From JBCDBY01 sp039182715 (lineage in GTDB: Bacteria > Planctomycetota > PLA2): a stretch of 12,453 nt of DNA. Position numbers and translations under genes: made by a program. The DNA is taken from assembly GCA_039182715.1 (NCBI GenBank), contig JBCDBY010000115.1, forward strand, positions 1-12,453. The letters run 5' to 3'. The notes beneath the pieces were generated by a model. That model had not been told where the DNA came from and did no database searches. It saw only the letters and a list, made by a program, of their open reading frames with translations. Positions within the stretch are counted from its first letter, which is position 1. Each line of letters opens with the position of its first letter. Positions 7,012 to 12,453 of this stretch are shown here, one piece after another.

Positions 7012-7776
7012 TTACTTCTTCCGCTTCTCCAGGAACGCGGTCATGCGCTCCACCTTCTCTTCGCTTTCGAAGAGCACCGCCTGGGTGACCTGCTCCATGA
7101 GCAGGCCGCTGTCCTGGCCCGTGCGCACGGAGTTGTTGAGGTTGAGCTTGGCGAGGCGGACGGCGAGCGCGCCGTTCTTGAGGATCTCGCCGGCGAGCGC
7201 CTGCGCGGCGTCCATCACCTCGTCGTCCGGGACGACGCGGTTCACGAGTCCGATGCGATGCCCCTCGTTCGCGTCGATGATGCGGCCGGTGAGCACCAGC
7301 TCCTTGGCGCGGCCGAGGCCGACGAGGCGCGGGAGCCGCTGCGTGCCGCCCGCCGCCGGAATGATGCCGAGCGCGACCTCGGGCTGCCCGAACTTCGCGC
7401 CCTCGCCCGCCACGCGCATGTCGCAGCACATCGAGAGCTCGCAGCCACCGCCGAGGCAGTAGCCGCGCACCGCGGCGATGGTCGGGAACGGAAGCGCCTC
7501 GATCTTGTTGAAGAGCGCGGCGTTGATCGTCTTGAGCGCATCCGCCGTGCGCCGTTCGCGCAGCTGCGCGATGTCCGCGCCGCCCACGAACGCCTTGTCG
7601 CCCGCGCCGGTGAAGATCGCGCACTGCGCATCGCCGTCCGCGACGAGACCGTCGAGCGCGTCGTGCAGCTCGTTGATCATCGTCTGGTCAATCGCGTTGC
7701 GCTTCTCCGGGCGGTTGAAGGTGACCGTGGCGAGCCGATCGGTCACGTCGACGAGAATGGTCTGGTAGCCGGACAC
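7012..7776 (-). CDS. Enoyl-CoA hydratase (crotonase family)
   Basis: 254 residues, the normal length of the family. It starts at a GTG, with AAGGAG inside the end of thyX as Shine-Dalgarno. Both catalytic acids of hydratases are present: Glu113 in LGGGCELS and Glu133 in FGQPEVALG, 20 residues apart as in rat mitochondrial crotonase (Glu144, Glu164). The oxyanion hole is formed by Ala67 (VGGADI) and Gly110. GIIPAAGGTQRLPRLVG is the standard signature after it. It should hydrate trans-2-enoyl-CoA to 3-hydroxyacyl-CoA in beta-oxidation or a related acyl-CoA route; chain-length preference cannot be read. It is separated from thyX by 3 bp and from the next small gene by 2 bp, so co-transcription is almost certain. 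Confidence 0.95.
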   Translation of the reverse strand: MSGYQTILVDVTDRLATVTFNRPEKRNAIDQTMINELHDALDGLVADGDAQCAIFTGAGDKAFVGGADIAQLRERRTADALKTINAALFNKIEALPFPTIAAVRGYCLGGGCELSMCCDMRVAGEGAKFGQPEVALGIIPAAGGTQRLPRLVGLGRAKELVLTGRIIDANEGHRIGLVNRVVPDDEVMDAAQALAGEILKNGALAVRLAKLNLNNSVRTGQDSGLLMEQVTQAVLFESEEKVERMTAFLEKRKK

Positions 7777-7779
7777 GCG

Positions 7780-8907
7780 TTAGCTCTCCTTCGGGGGAAA
7801 CATGTCGTCCACGAGCCGCTCGTCGATGCCGAGCTTGCGCGAGGTCTCCTTGAGACGGCGGGCGCGGTAGCCCTTCTCGTGGAGCGCGGCGAGGATGGTA
7901 CGCGAAGACTCCTCGTCGACCGGGCTGAGGACTTCCTTCTCCTCGCGGGAAAGGAAGACCGCCTGGCGCCGGTCGCGCTCGAACGCCTCCCAGGCGAGCG
8001 GCACCTTCGGCTGGACGAAGAACGCCATCGCCTCCGCGAGCTCGCGCACCTCGAGCTGCGCGTGCGGATCCATGCGCAGCCGGAGGAAGTGGAAGAGGTT
8101 GTGCAGGTCGACCTTCCAGTACCACTCGGTGTACATGGAGAGCGGCAGCACGCAGCGCGCGATTTCGCGGGCGACGCCGCGGGTCAGCATGTCCTTGTAG
8201 AGCGCGTAGCTCGTCTCGTTCTGCTGCTTGAAGGCGCTCTGCACCTCCTGCAGGCGCGCCTTGCGCTCGGGGAAGAAGTCGAGCAGCTGCTCGACCCACC
8301 AGACGTAGCTGCGCGCCGGCAGCATCTCCTGGTTGGCGATCGGCGGGCACCAGTGCGGCGCGAACGCGAGGCGCGTCGTTTCGTCGAGCAACGCCGCGCG
8401 ACAGGCGGCGGTGCCGTCGTCGGCCACGAGCACGGCGGGCGCGCCGGCGTGGTACGAGCAGGTGTGGCCCTCGCGCTCGGGCAGCGCCTCGACGAGATCG
8501 CGGAGCGCGTCGGCGCGACCCTGGCGGTTGACGGTGTCCTGCTCGGCGATCGCGCCGAGGTCGGGCGCCCAGAAGCGGTCGGGCACCTCGGAGTAGCGCG
8601 CGCTGTACTCGTTCACCGACGCGGTGCGGTGGCGGATGACCTGCCGCGCGATGAAGAGCGGCAGCCGCATGAGGAACTTGAACTCGACCATCTCGAACGG
8701 CGTCGTGTGCGCGTGGCGCATCAGGTAGCTGATGAGCGCCTTGTCGCCGCGCATGGTCTTGGTGCCCTTGCCGTAGCTCACGCGGGCGGCCTGGACGATG
8801 GACGCGTCCTCGCCCATCACGTCGATGAGCGCGACGAAGCCCATGTCGCAGACGCGCTGGTACGGGAGTTCGGTGGGGAACTCGGGGTTGGCTTGCAGGT
8901 CGCTCAC
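7780..8907 (-). CDS. thyX: Flavin-dependent thymidylate synthase ThyX with internal insertion
   Basis: 375 residues, against roughly 220-250 in many ThyX proteins. The ThyX signature RHRTASVNEYSARY lies at 92-105, preceded by the usual TPFEMVEFKF and followed by GVAREIARCVLPLSMYTEW (about 244-262) and LRLRMDPHAQLEVRELA, with Arg278 equivalent to the dUMP-binding Arg of the T. maritima enzyme. ThyX makes dTMP from dUMP using methylene-tetrahydrofolate, FAD and NADPH, replacing ThyA. Residues about 131-225 are an in-frame insertion with several Cys and His (His148, Cys150, His153, Cys169, His185, Cys187). A charged C-terminal extension of about 60 residues follows the core. The GTG start at 8907 has GAGAGG a few bases upstream. 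It lies 10 bp after the oxidoreductase gene. Confidence 0.95.
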   Translation of the reverse strand: MSDLQANPEFPTELPYQRVCDMGFVALIDVMGEDASIVQAARVSYGKGTKTMRGDKALISYLMRHAHTTPFEMVEFKFLMRLPLFIARQVIRHRTASVNEYSARYSEVPDRFWAPDLGAIAEQDTVNRQGRADALRDLVEALPEREGHTCSYHAGAPAVLVADDGTAACRAALLDETTRLAFAPHWCPPIANQEMLPARSYVWWVEQLLDFFPERKARLQEVQSAFKQQNETSYALYKDMLTRGVAREIARCVLPLSMYTEWYWKVDLHNLFHFLRLRMDPHAQLEVRELAEAMAFFVQPKVPLAWEAFERDRRQAVFLSREEKEVLSPVDEESSRTILAALHEKGYRARRLKETSRKLGIDERLVDDMFPPKES

Positions 8908-8917
8908 GGGGCCTCTC

Positions 8918-9907
8918 TCATGGGGTTACGACTACCTTTCCGAAGACGGCGCGTTCGGCGAGACGACGATGCGCCTCCCCGATCTGGTCCAGCGTGAATT
9001 GGCTGTCGATGACGGGTGTCATCCGGCCGGCCCCGACGTGCTCGACGATTCTCTTCAGGTCCTCGAGCGTGCCCATGGTATTGCCCAAAAAGGACAGGCT
9101 CTTGAAGAAGAGATGGCGCACGTCGAAGGTGATTTCGTGGCCGCTCGTGCCGCCGCAGGTGACCAGCCGGCCGCCCTTGCGGAGGCAGGCGACGCTGCCG
9201 TTCCAGGTTTCGGGGCCGACGTGGTCGACGACGACGTCGACGCCGCGCTTGCCGGTGATCTGCCGCGACTCCTTCGCGAAGGTCTCGTAGTCGAGCGCGT
9301 ACTCGGCGCCCTGCGCGAGCGCCTTGTTGCGCTTCTCCTCGGTCGAGGCGGTGGCGATCACGCGGCAGTTGTAGAGCTTGCAGATCTCGATGGCCGCGAT
9401 GCCGACGCCGCTGCCGGCCGCATGAATCAGCACCCACTCCCCCGGCTCGATCTTCGCGCGCTGCACGAGCATCCCCCACGAAGTGAGGAAGGTGAGCGAG
9501 AAGCAGGCGGCGGTCGGCCAGTCGAGGTTGTCCGGCTTCGGAATGCAGACCTCGCGCGGAACGACGATGAACTCGCAGCAGGTGCCGTCGCGTGTTTCCC
9601 CGAGAATGCCGTAGTCGCGGTCGAGCGGATGGCCGATGCCGGGCGAGAGGATGACCTCCATGCCGGGCTCGAGGCCCTTCGCGGCGCTGCCCACCGCATC
9701 GATGACACCCGCGCCGTCGCAGCCGGGCGTGATCGGAAGCGGGAACCGGAAACCGGGAATGCCCCGCCGGACCCACGTGTCGAGGTGGTTGAGGGCCGCC
9801 GCCTTGACCTTGACCCGGACCTCGTCGGGACCGGGCTCGGGGACGGGCAGGTCCTCCAACAGGAGCTTGTCGAAGGAGCCGTGCTCCCGGATGACGACCG
9901 CGCGCAT
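8918..9907 (-). CDS. MDR-superfamily oxidoreductase, zinc-independent (quinone oxidoreductase-like)
   Basis: 329 residues. The GroES-like N-terminal domain (1-about 125) contains NHLDTWVRRG and PGCDGAGVIDAVG. Zinc alcohol dehydrogenases have GHE at the second site; here GCD replaces it and no structural-zinc four-Cys loop is seen, so a non-catalytic-zinc reductase of the quinone oxidoreductase or enoyl reductase type is likely. The Rossmann fold carries HAAGSGVGIAAIEICK (162-177) for NAD(P)H binding. The C-terminus HRRLAERAVFGKVVVTP is the standard MDR ending. It probably reduces an activated C=C bond using NADPH; the substrate is unknown. It is the first gene of the minus-strand run with thyX and the hydratase. 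A TACACT -10-like element lies nine bases before its ATG. Confidence 0.9.
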   Translation of the reverse strand: MRAVVIREHGSFDKLLLEDLPVPEPGPDEVRVKVKAAALNHLDTWVRRGIPGFRFPLPITPGCDGAGVIDAVGSAAKGLEPGMEVILSPGIGHPLDRDYGILGETRDGTCCEFIVVPREVCIPKPDNLDWPTAACFSLTFLTSWGMLVQRAKIEPGEWVLIHAAGSGVGIAAIEICKLYNCRVIATASTEEKRNKALAQGAEYALDYETFAKESRQITGKRGVDVVVDHVGPETWNGSVACLRKGGRLVTCGGTSGHEITFDVRHLFFKSLSFLGNTMGTLEDLKRIVEHVGAGRMTPVIDSQFTLDQIGEAHRRLAERAVFGKVVVTP

Positions 9908-10015
9908 AGGCGGGCCAGTGTAAGCATTTCACCCCGAAATCCGCCGGGCGCGAAACCGCGCCGGGCATCCGGCATCGGAGGCCGCACGAACCTTTCCTAC
10001 AGAGGGAACCCCCAT
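9908..10015. promoter_or_regulatory. Divergent regulatory region between the oxidoreductase and YceI genes
   Basis: For the minus-strand operon, TACACT (9922-9917) ends nine bases before the ATG. For the plus-strand gene, AGAGGG (10001-10006) is a good Shine-Dalgarno nine bases before the ATG. Between them lie GCCGGGC repeated at 9943-9949 and 9960-9966, GGCATC twice within 9964-9979, and a 6-bp hairpin GGCGCG-AAAC-CGCGCC (9947-9962). Any of these could be operator sites; none matches a site I know. Confidence 0.45.
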
Positions 10016-10609
10016 ATGAACTATCGCAAACTCCTTTTCGCCTCGCCGTTCCTTATTGCCGCCGCCGTCGTGCTCGCGCCGCGATCGGAATCGCAGGGCA
10101 AGACGACCTCCTACAAGATCGACGCGGGCCACTCGGCCGTCGTGTTCAAGATCATGCACTTCGGCGCCGCCTATACGTGGGGCCGCTTCAACGACATGGC
10201 CGGCGCGTTGAGCTTCGCCGAGGGCGGCGAGGGCAGCGCGGTCGAGGTGACGGTGAAGACCGCGAGCGTCGACACCAACGACAAGAAGCGGGACGACCAT
10301 CTGCGCAGCCCGGACTTCTTCAGCGCGAAGGAGTTCCCCGAGATCAAGTTCAAGTCGACGAAGTGGACCAAGTCGAGCTCCGGCTGGGACGTGGCCGGGG
10401 ACCTGACGCTGCACGGCGTGACCAAGCCGGTGACGGTGAAGGTCGTCAAGACCGGCGGCGAAGTGGACGACCCCTGGGGCAACGTCCGCATCGGCTTCGA
10501 GGGCGAGCTGCGCATCAAGCGCAGTGACTTCGGCATGAAGAAGATGATCGGCCCGGTCGGTGACGATGTCTGGCTTGGCATCTCGATCGAGGCGATGCGC
10601 AAGAAGTAG
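10016..10609 (+). CDS. YceI-family secreted lipid-binding protein
   Basis: 197 residues. The N-terminus MNYRKLLFASPFLIAAAVVLA is an export signal. The YceI domain runs from about residue 31 to the end. It opens with SYKIDAGHSAVVFKIMHFG (Asp36, His39 and Ser40 being the usual first motif), then GRFNDMAGALSF, then KKRDDHLRSPDFFSAKEFPEIKF, the most diagnostic stretch, and GDLTLHGVTKPVTVKV. YceI proteins are lipocalin-like barrels in the periplasm that bind polyisoprenoid or other long lipids, and some are stress-induced. The ATG has AGAGGG at nine bases. Its TAG stop overlaps the GTG of the next gene by one base, so the two are translationally coupled. Confidence 0.95.
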   Translation: MNYRKLLFASPFLIAAAVVLAPRSESQGKTTSYKIDAGHSAVVFKIMHFGAAYTWGRFNDMAGALSFAEGGEGSAVEVTVKTASVDTNDKKRDDHLRSPDFFSAKEFPEIKFKSTKWTKSSSGWDVAGDLTLHGVTKPVTVKVVKTGGEVDDPWGNVRIGFEGELRIKRSDFGMKKMIGPVGDDVWLGISIEAMRKK

Positions 10610-11454
10610 TGCTCGAACTCCTCGTTCAGTTCGGCATCCTGCCCGCAGCGGTCGCCGGCGCGCTCCTGCTCGCCGGCGGCCGCCGCTACGCGGATGTGGG
10701 CATCGGCGCCGCGGCCGCGTTCGTGCTCGTCTGGCTGATCGACAACGGCGGCGAGGCGCCGGGTTGGCCGCCGGCCAACTCGAAAGAGGCGCTACCGATC
10801 GGCGTGCTGCTGGCGGGCCTCGTGACGCTGGTGCCGGGCGGGCAGCCGTGGACGCGACGGCTGCTCTTCTTCGTGCCGGCGTCGATCGGCCTCTATTACG
10901 TGATGAGCACGCAGGCGAGCGTGCTCTACGCATCGGTCGGCGCGTTCTTCGTCGCGGGCTGGGCGGTGAGCGCGGAGACGCTCGCGAACCGCCGGCCCGG
11001 CGCCGTGCTGCCGCTGGTCTGGCTGGTCGCGTTCGCGCTGACGGCCGGGACGTTCGAGCGCGCCGCCAATCTGAGCGCGGCGCAGTACGTGGGCGCGTTC
11101 GCCGCCGCGAGCGGCGCCTTCTTCGTGCTGGCGGGCCTGCGCGGGCTCTCGGTCGCCGGCGCCGCACTGCCCTTCGGCCTCGGACTCAAGCTACTCATCG
11201 TGAACAGCCATCTCTTCGCGGAGCTTCCGTTCGCCGCCGCGCTGCTCCTGTTTCTCGCGCCGAAGGGCGCCTGGATCGGTGAGCTCCCCTGGTTCCGGAG
11301 CAAGCCCTGGTGGCTCGACTGGGGCGCCCGCCTCGGCGCGGTCATCCTGATCGCCGGCACCGCGCTCGCCATCACAGCCGCCGCCAACGCCCCGGCCGAA
11401 GACGCCCCCACCGAAGAGCGCAACCCCTACGTCGACGCCTTCGGCGACGGCTAA
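10609..11454 (+). CDS. Polytopic membrane protein of unknown function
   Basis: 281 residues from a GTG that shares one base with the YceI stop (TAGTG). Roughly nine or ten hydrophobic segments are visible, for example residues about 4-21, 26-43, 64-80, 86-98, 104-123, 133-149, 160-176, 178-195, 198-215 and 237-256. Loops are short, and the C-terminal tail is acidic and Pro/Ala-rich (NAPAEDAPTEERNPYVDAFG). No transporter motif or catalytic residue pattern is recognised. Coupling to YceI suggests a shared envelope function, perhaps lipid or isoprenoid related, which is inference only. Confidence 0.8.
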   Translation: MLELLVQFGILPAAVAGALLLAGGRRYADVGIGAAAAFVLVWLIDNGGEAPGWPPANSKEALPIGVLLAGLVTLVPGGQPWTRRLLFFVPASIGLYYVMSTQASVLYASVGAFFVAGWAVSAETLANRRPGAVLPLVWLVAFALTAGTFERAANLSAAQYVGAFAAASGAFFVLAGLRGLSVAGAALPFGLGLKLLIVNSHLFAELPFAAALLLFLAPKGAWIGELPWFRSKPWWLDWGARLGAVILIAGTALAITAAANAPAEDAPTEERNPYVDAFGDG

Positions 11455-11480
11455 CTGCGGGATTGATTCCGCACCCGCGC

Positions 11481-11519
11481 GAACCTAACCCGCTGCCGCG
11501 AAGAGGGTTACCCCGGTTC
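11481..11519. terminator. Interrupted inverted repeat between convergent genes
   Basis: GAACC-TAACCC (11481-11491) pairs with GGGTTA (11505-11510) and GGTTC (11515-11519), giving an 11-bp stem with a four-base bulge (CCCC) and a 13-base loop. It lies in the 92-bp gap between two genes that end towards each other, the usual place for a bidirectional terminator. No T-run follows on either strand, so it is not a canonical intrinsic terminator. Confidence 0.35.
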
Positions 11520-11546
11520 TCTGATGGAAGAGGTGCATCAGGAGAT

Positions 11547-12251
11547 TCAGGAATGGCGCCAGTTGGGCGGGGTTTTGGCGAGGAAGGCGCGGATGCCCTC
11601 GCCGCAGTCGTCCAGGGGGAGGACGTCCTCGACGTAGATGCGCTCGGCTTCTTCCAGCGTGCCGGCCCGCATGGCTCGCTTGGCCGCGGCGAGGACGGGG
11701 GCGCTCATGGCGAGCAGGTCGTCGAGGGGCGGGCCCTCTTCGGTGACCTGCGTGACGAGGGGGAACTCCGCGGCCGGGACGAGGCGGCCGGTGGCGATCA
11801 TCTCCATCGCCTTGCCCCAACCGATGCGCTTCGCGAGAAGAGCCGCGGCGACGGGCGGGAAGCAGCCGACCTTGATCTCGGGCTGGCCGAAGCGGGCGTT
11901 CGGGGTGGCGTAGACCAGGTCGCACGCGGTCACCAGCTCGCAGCCGCCGCCCAACGCGTCCCCGCGGACGTCGGCCACCGTGATCGCGTCGGTCTCCAAC
12001 AGAAGCCGGATCGCGCGATGAAAGCGCCGCAGCATTTCCGGCGCGCGCTCCGGCACGTGATCCTCGACGGCATTGCCCGCTGAAAACGCCCGACACCCCT
12101 CGCCGGCCTCGAGCACGACCACGCTCGCCCCCCGCGCCTCCTCCAACCGATCCCCCAGCTCCCCCAACATCGCCAGGTCACAAATGTTCAAGGGCGGCTT
12201 CGCGAGAACAATTCTCGCGAGCCGCCCCTGTCGTTCGAGTCGAACCGTCAC
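11547..12251 (-). CDS. Crotonase-family hydratase, resembles cyclic dienoyl-CoA hydratase
   Basis: 234 residues, slightly short for the family. The GTG at 12251 fits the normal N-terminus (VRLERQGRLARIVLAKPPLN), but no Shine-Dalgarno precedes it: a tandem repeat abuts the start codon. Both hydratase acids are present, Glu105 in GGGCELVTACD and Glu125 in FGQPEIKVG. The segments PPLNICDLAML, FSAGNAVEDHVPERAPEML and GCFPPVAAALLAKRIGW recall cyclohexa-1,5-diene-1-carbonyl-CoA hydratases of anaerobic benzoyl-CoA degradation, although Asn60 replaces a usual small residue near the oxyanion hole. A general enoyl-CoA hydratase is the safe call; the dienoyl assignment is from memory of family motifs and is uncertain. 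A strong hairpin lies within codons 9-20. An apparent second crotonase end lies just upstream. Confidence 0.88.
   Translation of the reverse strand: MTVRLERQGRLARIVLAKPPLNICDLAMLGELGDRLEEARGASVVVLEAGEGCRAFSAGNAVEDHVPERAPEMLRRFHRAIRLLLETDAITVADVRGDALGGGCELVTACDLVYATPNARFGQPEIKVGCFPPVAAALLAKRIGWGKAMEMIATGRLVPAAEFPLVTQVTEEGPPLDDLLAMSAPVLAAAKRAMRAGTLEEAERIYVEDVLPLDDCGEGIRAFLAKTPPNWRHS
12192..12227. repeat. Long inverted repeat (16-bp stem) inside the crotonase start
   Basis: The left arm GGGCGGC-T-TCGCGAGAA (12192-12208) is the reverse complement of TTCTCGCGAGCCGCCC (12212-12227) apart from one bulged T at 12199, with a three-base loop CAA. It spans codons about 9-20 of the crotonase gene, 24 to 60 bases after the GTG. 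It could be an mRNA hairpin near the start or a palindromic protein-binding site. Confidence 0.9.
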
Positions 12252-12292
12252 GTCAAACGTCGAACGTCAAACGTCGAACGTCAAACGTCGAA
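12251..12292. repeat. Tandem repeat, three 14-bp units made of six heptamers
   Basis: CGTCAAACGTCGAA occurs three times without interruption at 12251-12264, 12265-12278 and 12279-12292. Each unit is two heptamers of the form CGTCRAA, alternating A and G. The array fills nearly all of the 47-bp gap between the stop at 12299 and the GTG at 12251, touching the start codon. Read on the minus strand it presents TTGACG three times, similar to a -35 box. Confidence 0.95.
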
Positions 12293-12298
12293 CCGGAC

Positions 12299-12453
12299 TT
12301 AATCCTTCTGCCCGGGCCACTTGCCACCGAACTCCGCCTTCGCCTTCTCGACGTAGGCATTCAGTCCGATCTTCGCGTCCTCGGAGCTGAACCGCTTGCT
12401 CTGCAGCCCGCGCACGAGCGCGAGGCCGTACTAGAGCGGTGCCGAGATCCCGC
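12299..12453 (-). pseudogene. C-terminal end of a probable crotonase-family gene with in-frame TAG
   Basis: The frame ending at the TAA at 12301-12299 encodes YGLALVRGLQSKRF then SSEDAKIGLNAYVEKAKAEF and GGKWPGQKD, which looks like the C-terminal helix of enoyl-CoA hydratases (SED-K-G--AF-EK pattern). Upstream the frame continues as GISAPL, a TAG at 12433-12431, then YGL, so the reading is broken 20 bases from the window edge. The residues on both sides fit one protein, which suggests a point change (for example CAG to TAG), a truncated pseudogene or an assembly error at a contig end. The family call is tentative because only about 50 residues are visible. Confidence 0.45.

Noticed and set aside
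6797..7624. A 275-residue minus-strand frame across the hydratase
   Set aside because: Only its last 70 codons, from the ATG at 7009, are a real gene; the rest is out of frame within the hydratase gene.
7258..8997. Long plus-strand open frame of about 579 codons opposite thyX and the hydratase
   Set aside because: It is the antisense shadow of two genes with unmistakable catalytic motifs; its translation is low-complexity and Arg/Ala/Glu/Val-rich with no domain.
8918..9907. Zinc-dependent alcohol dehydrogenase or 6-hydroxycyclohexene-carbonyl-CoA dehydrogenase
   Set aside because: The catalytic-zinc GHE motif is GCD here and the structural zinc Cys loop is absent, so the specific assignment is not supported.
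8798..10609. A plus-strand frame that would extend YceI upstream to 603 residues
   Set aside because: The upstream part is antisense to the oxidoreductase; YceI has its own signal peptide and Shine-Dalgarno at the ATG at 10016.
12251..12292. CRISPR array
   Set aside because: The repeat units are 14 bp and directly adjacent with no spacers, and no cas gene is near.

Overview
The window looks like chromosomal DNA from a GC-rich, Gram-negative-type bacterium with lipoproteins and secreted proteins. A planctomycete or relative is my best guess. The basis is a large secreted HEAT-repeat protein with a C-terminal von Willebrand A domain (LDRSGSM-type MIDAS), ThyX instead of ThyA, frequent GTG starts and several genes without a Shine-Dalgarno sequence. 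No rRNA, tRNA, CRISPR array, phage gene or insertion sequence was recognised, and the taxonomic guess is inference only.

Layout, left to right. (1) 1-3628, minus strand: two translationally coupled, paralogous secreted proteins. The upstream one (866-3628) has an N-terminal beta domain with Asp-rich EF-hand-like loops, a long HEAT-repeat array and a VWA domain. The downstream one (1-869, cut by the window edge) repeats the beta domain and the start of the HEAT array. (2) 3654-6280, plus strand: an Fpg/Nei-type DNA glycosylase, a two-domain lipoprotein, a pirin-family bicupin and a short lipoprotein-like protein. The glycosylase and the VWA gene diverge from only 25 bp, which holds overlapping back-to-back -10 elements. 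(3) 6249-9907, minus strand: a tight run of a zinc-less MDR oxidoreductase, ThyX with a large internal insertion, an enoyl-CoA hydratase, a 70-residue membrane protein and an unrecognised membrane-anchored protein. (4) 10016-11454, plus strand: a secreted YceI-family protein whose stop codon overlaps the start of a polytopic membrane protein of unknown function. (5) 11547-12453, minus strand: a crotonase resembling cyclic dienoyl-CoA hydratases, and the C-terminal end of what is probably another crotonase, interrupted by an in-frame TAG close to the window edge.

How the genes may work together: the minus-strand run in (3) mixes acyl-CoA chemistry (MDR reductase, hydratase) with thymidylate synthesis, so the short intergenic gaps suggest co-transcription rather than one pathway. 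The two crotonases at the right edge may be the end of an acyl-CoA or aromatic-ring degradation cluster. YceI plus its coupled membrane partner may form a lipid or isoprenoid handling pair. The least explained items are the tandem HEAT/VWA paralogs, the ThyX insertion, a 16-bp stem hairpin inside the start of the right-hand crotonase, and the heptamer tandem repeat filling the gap in front of that gene.
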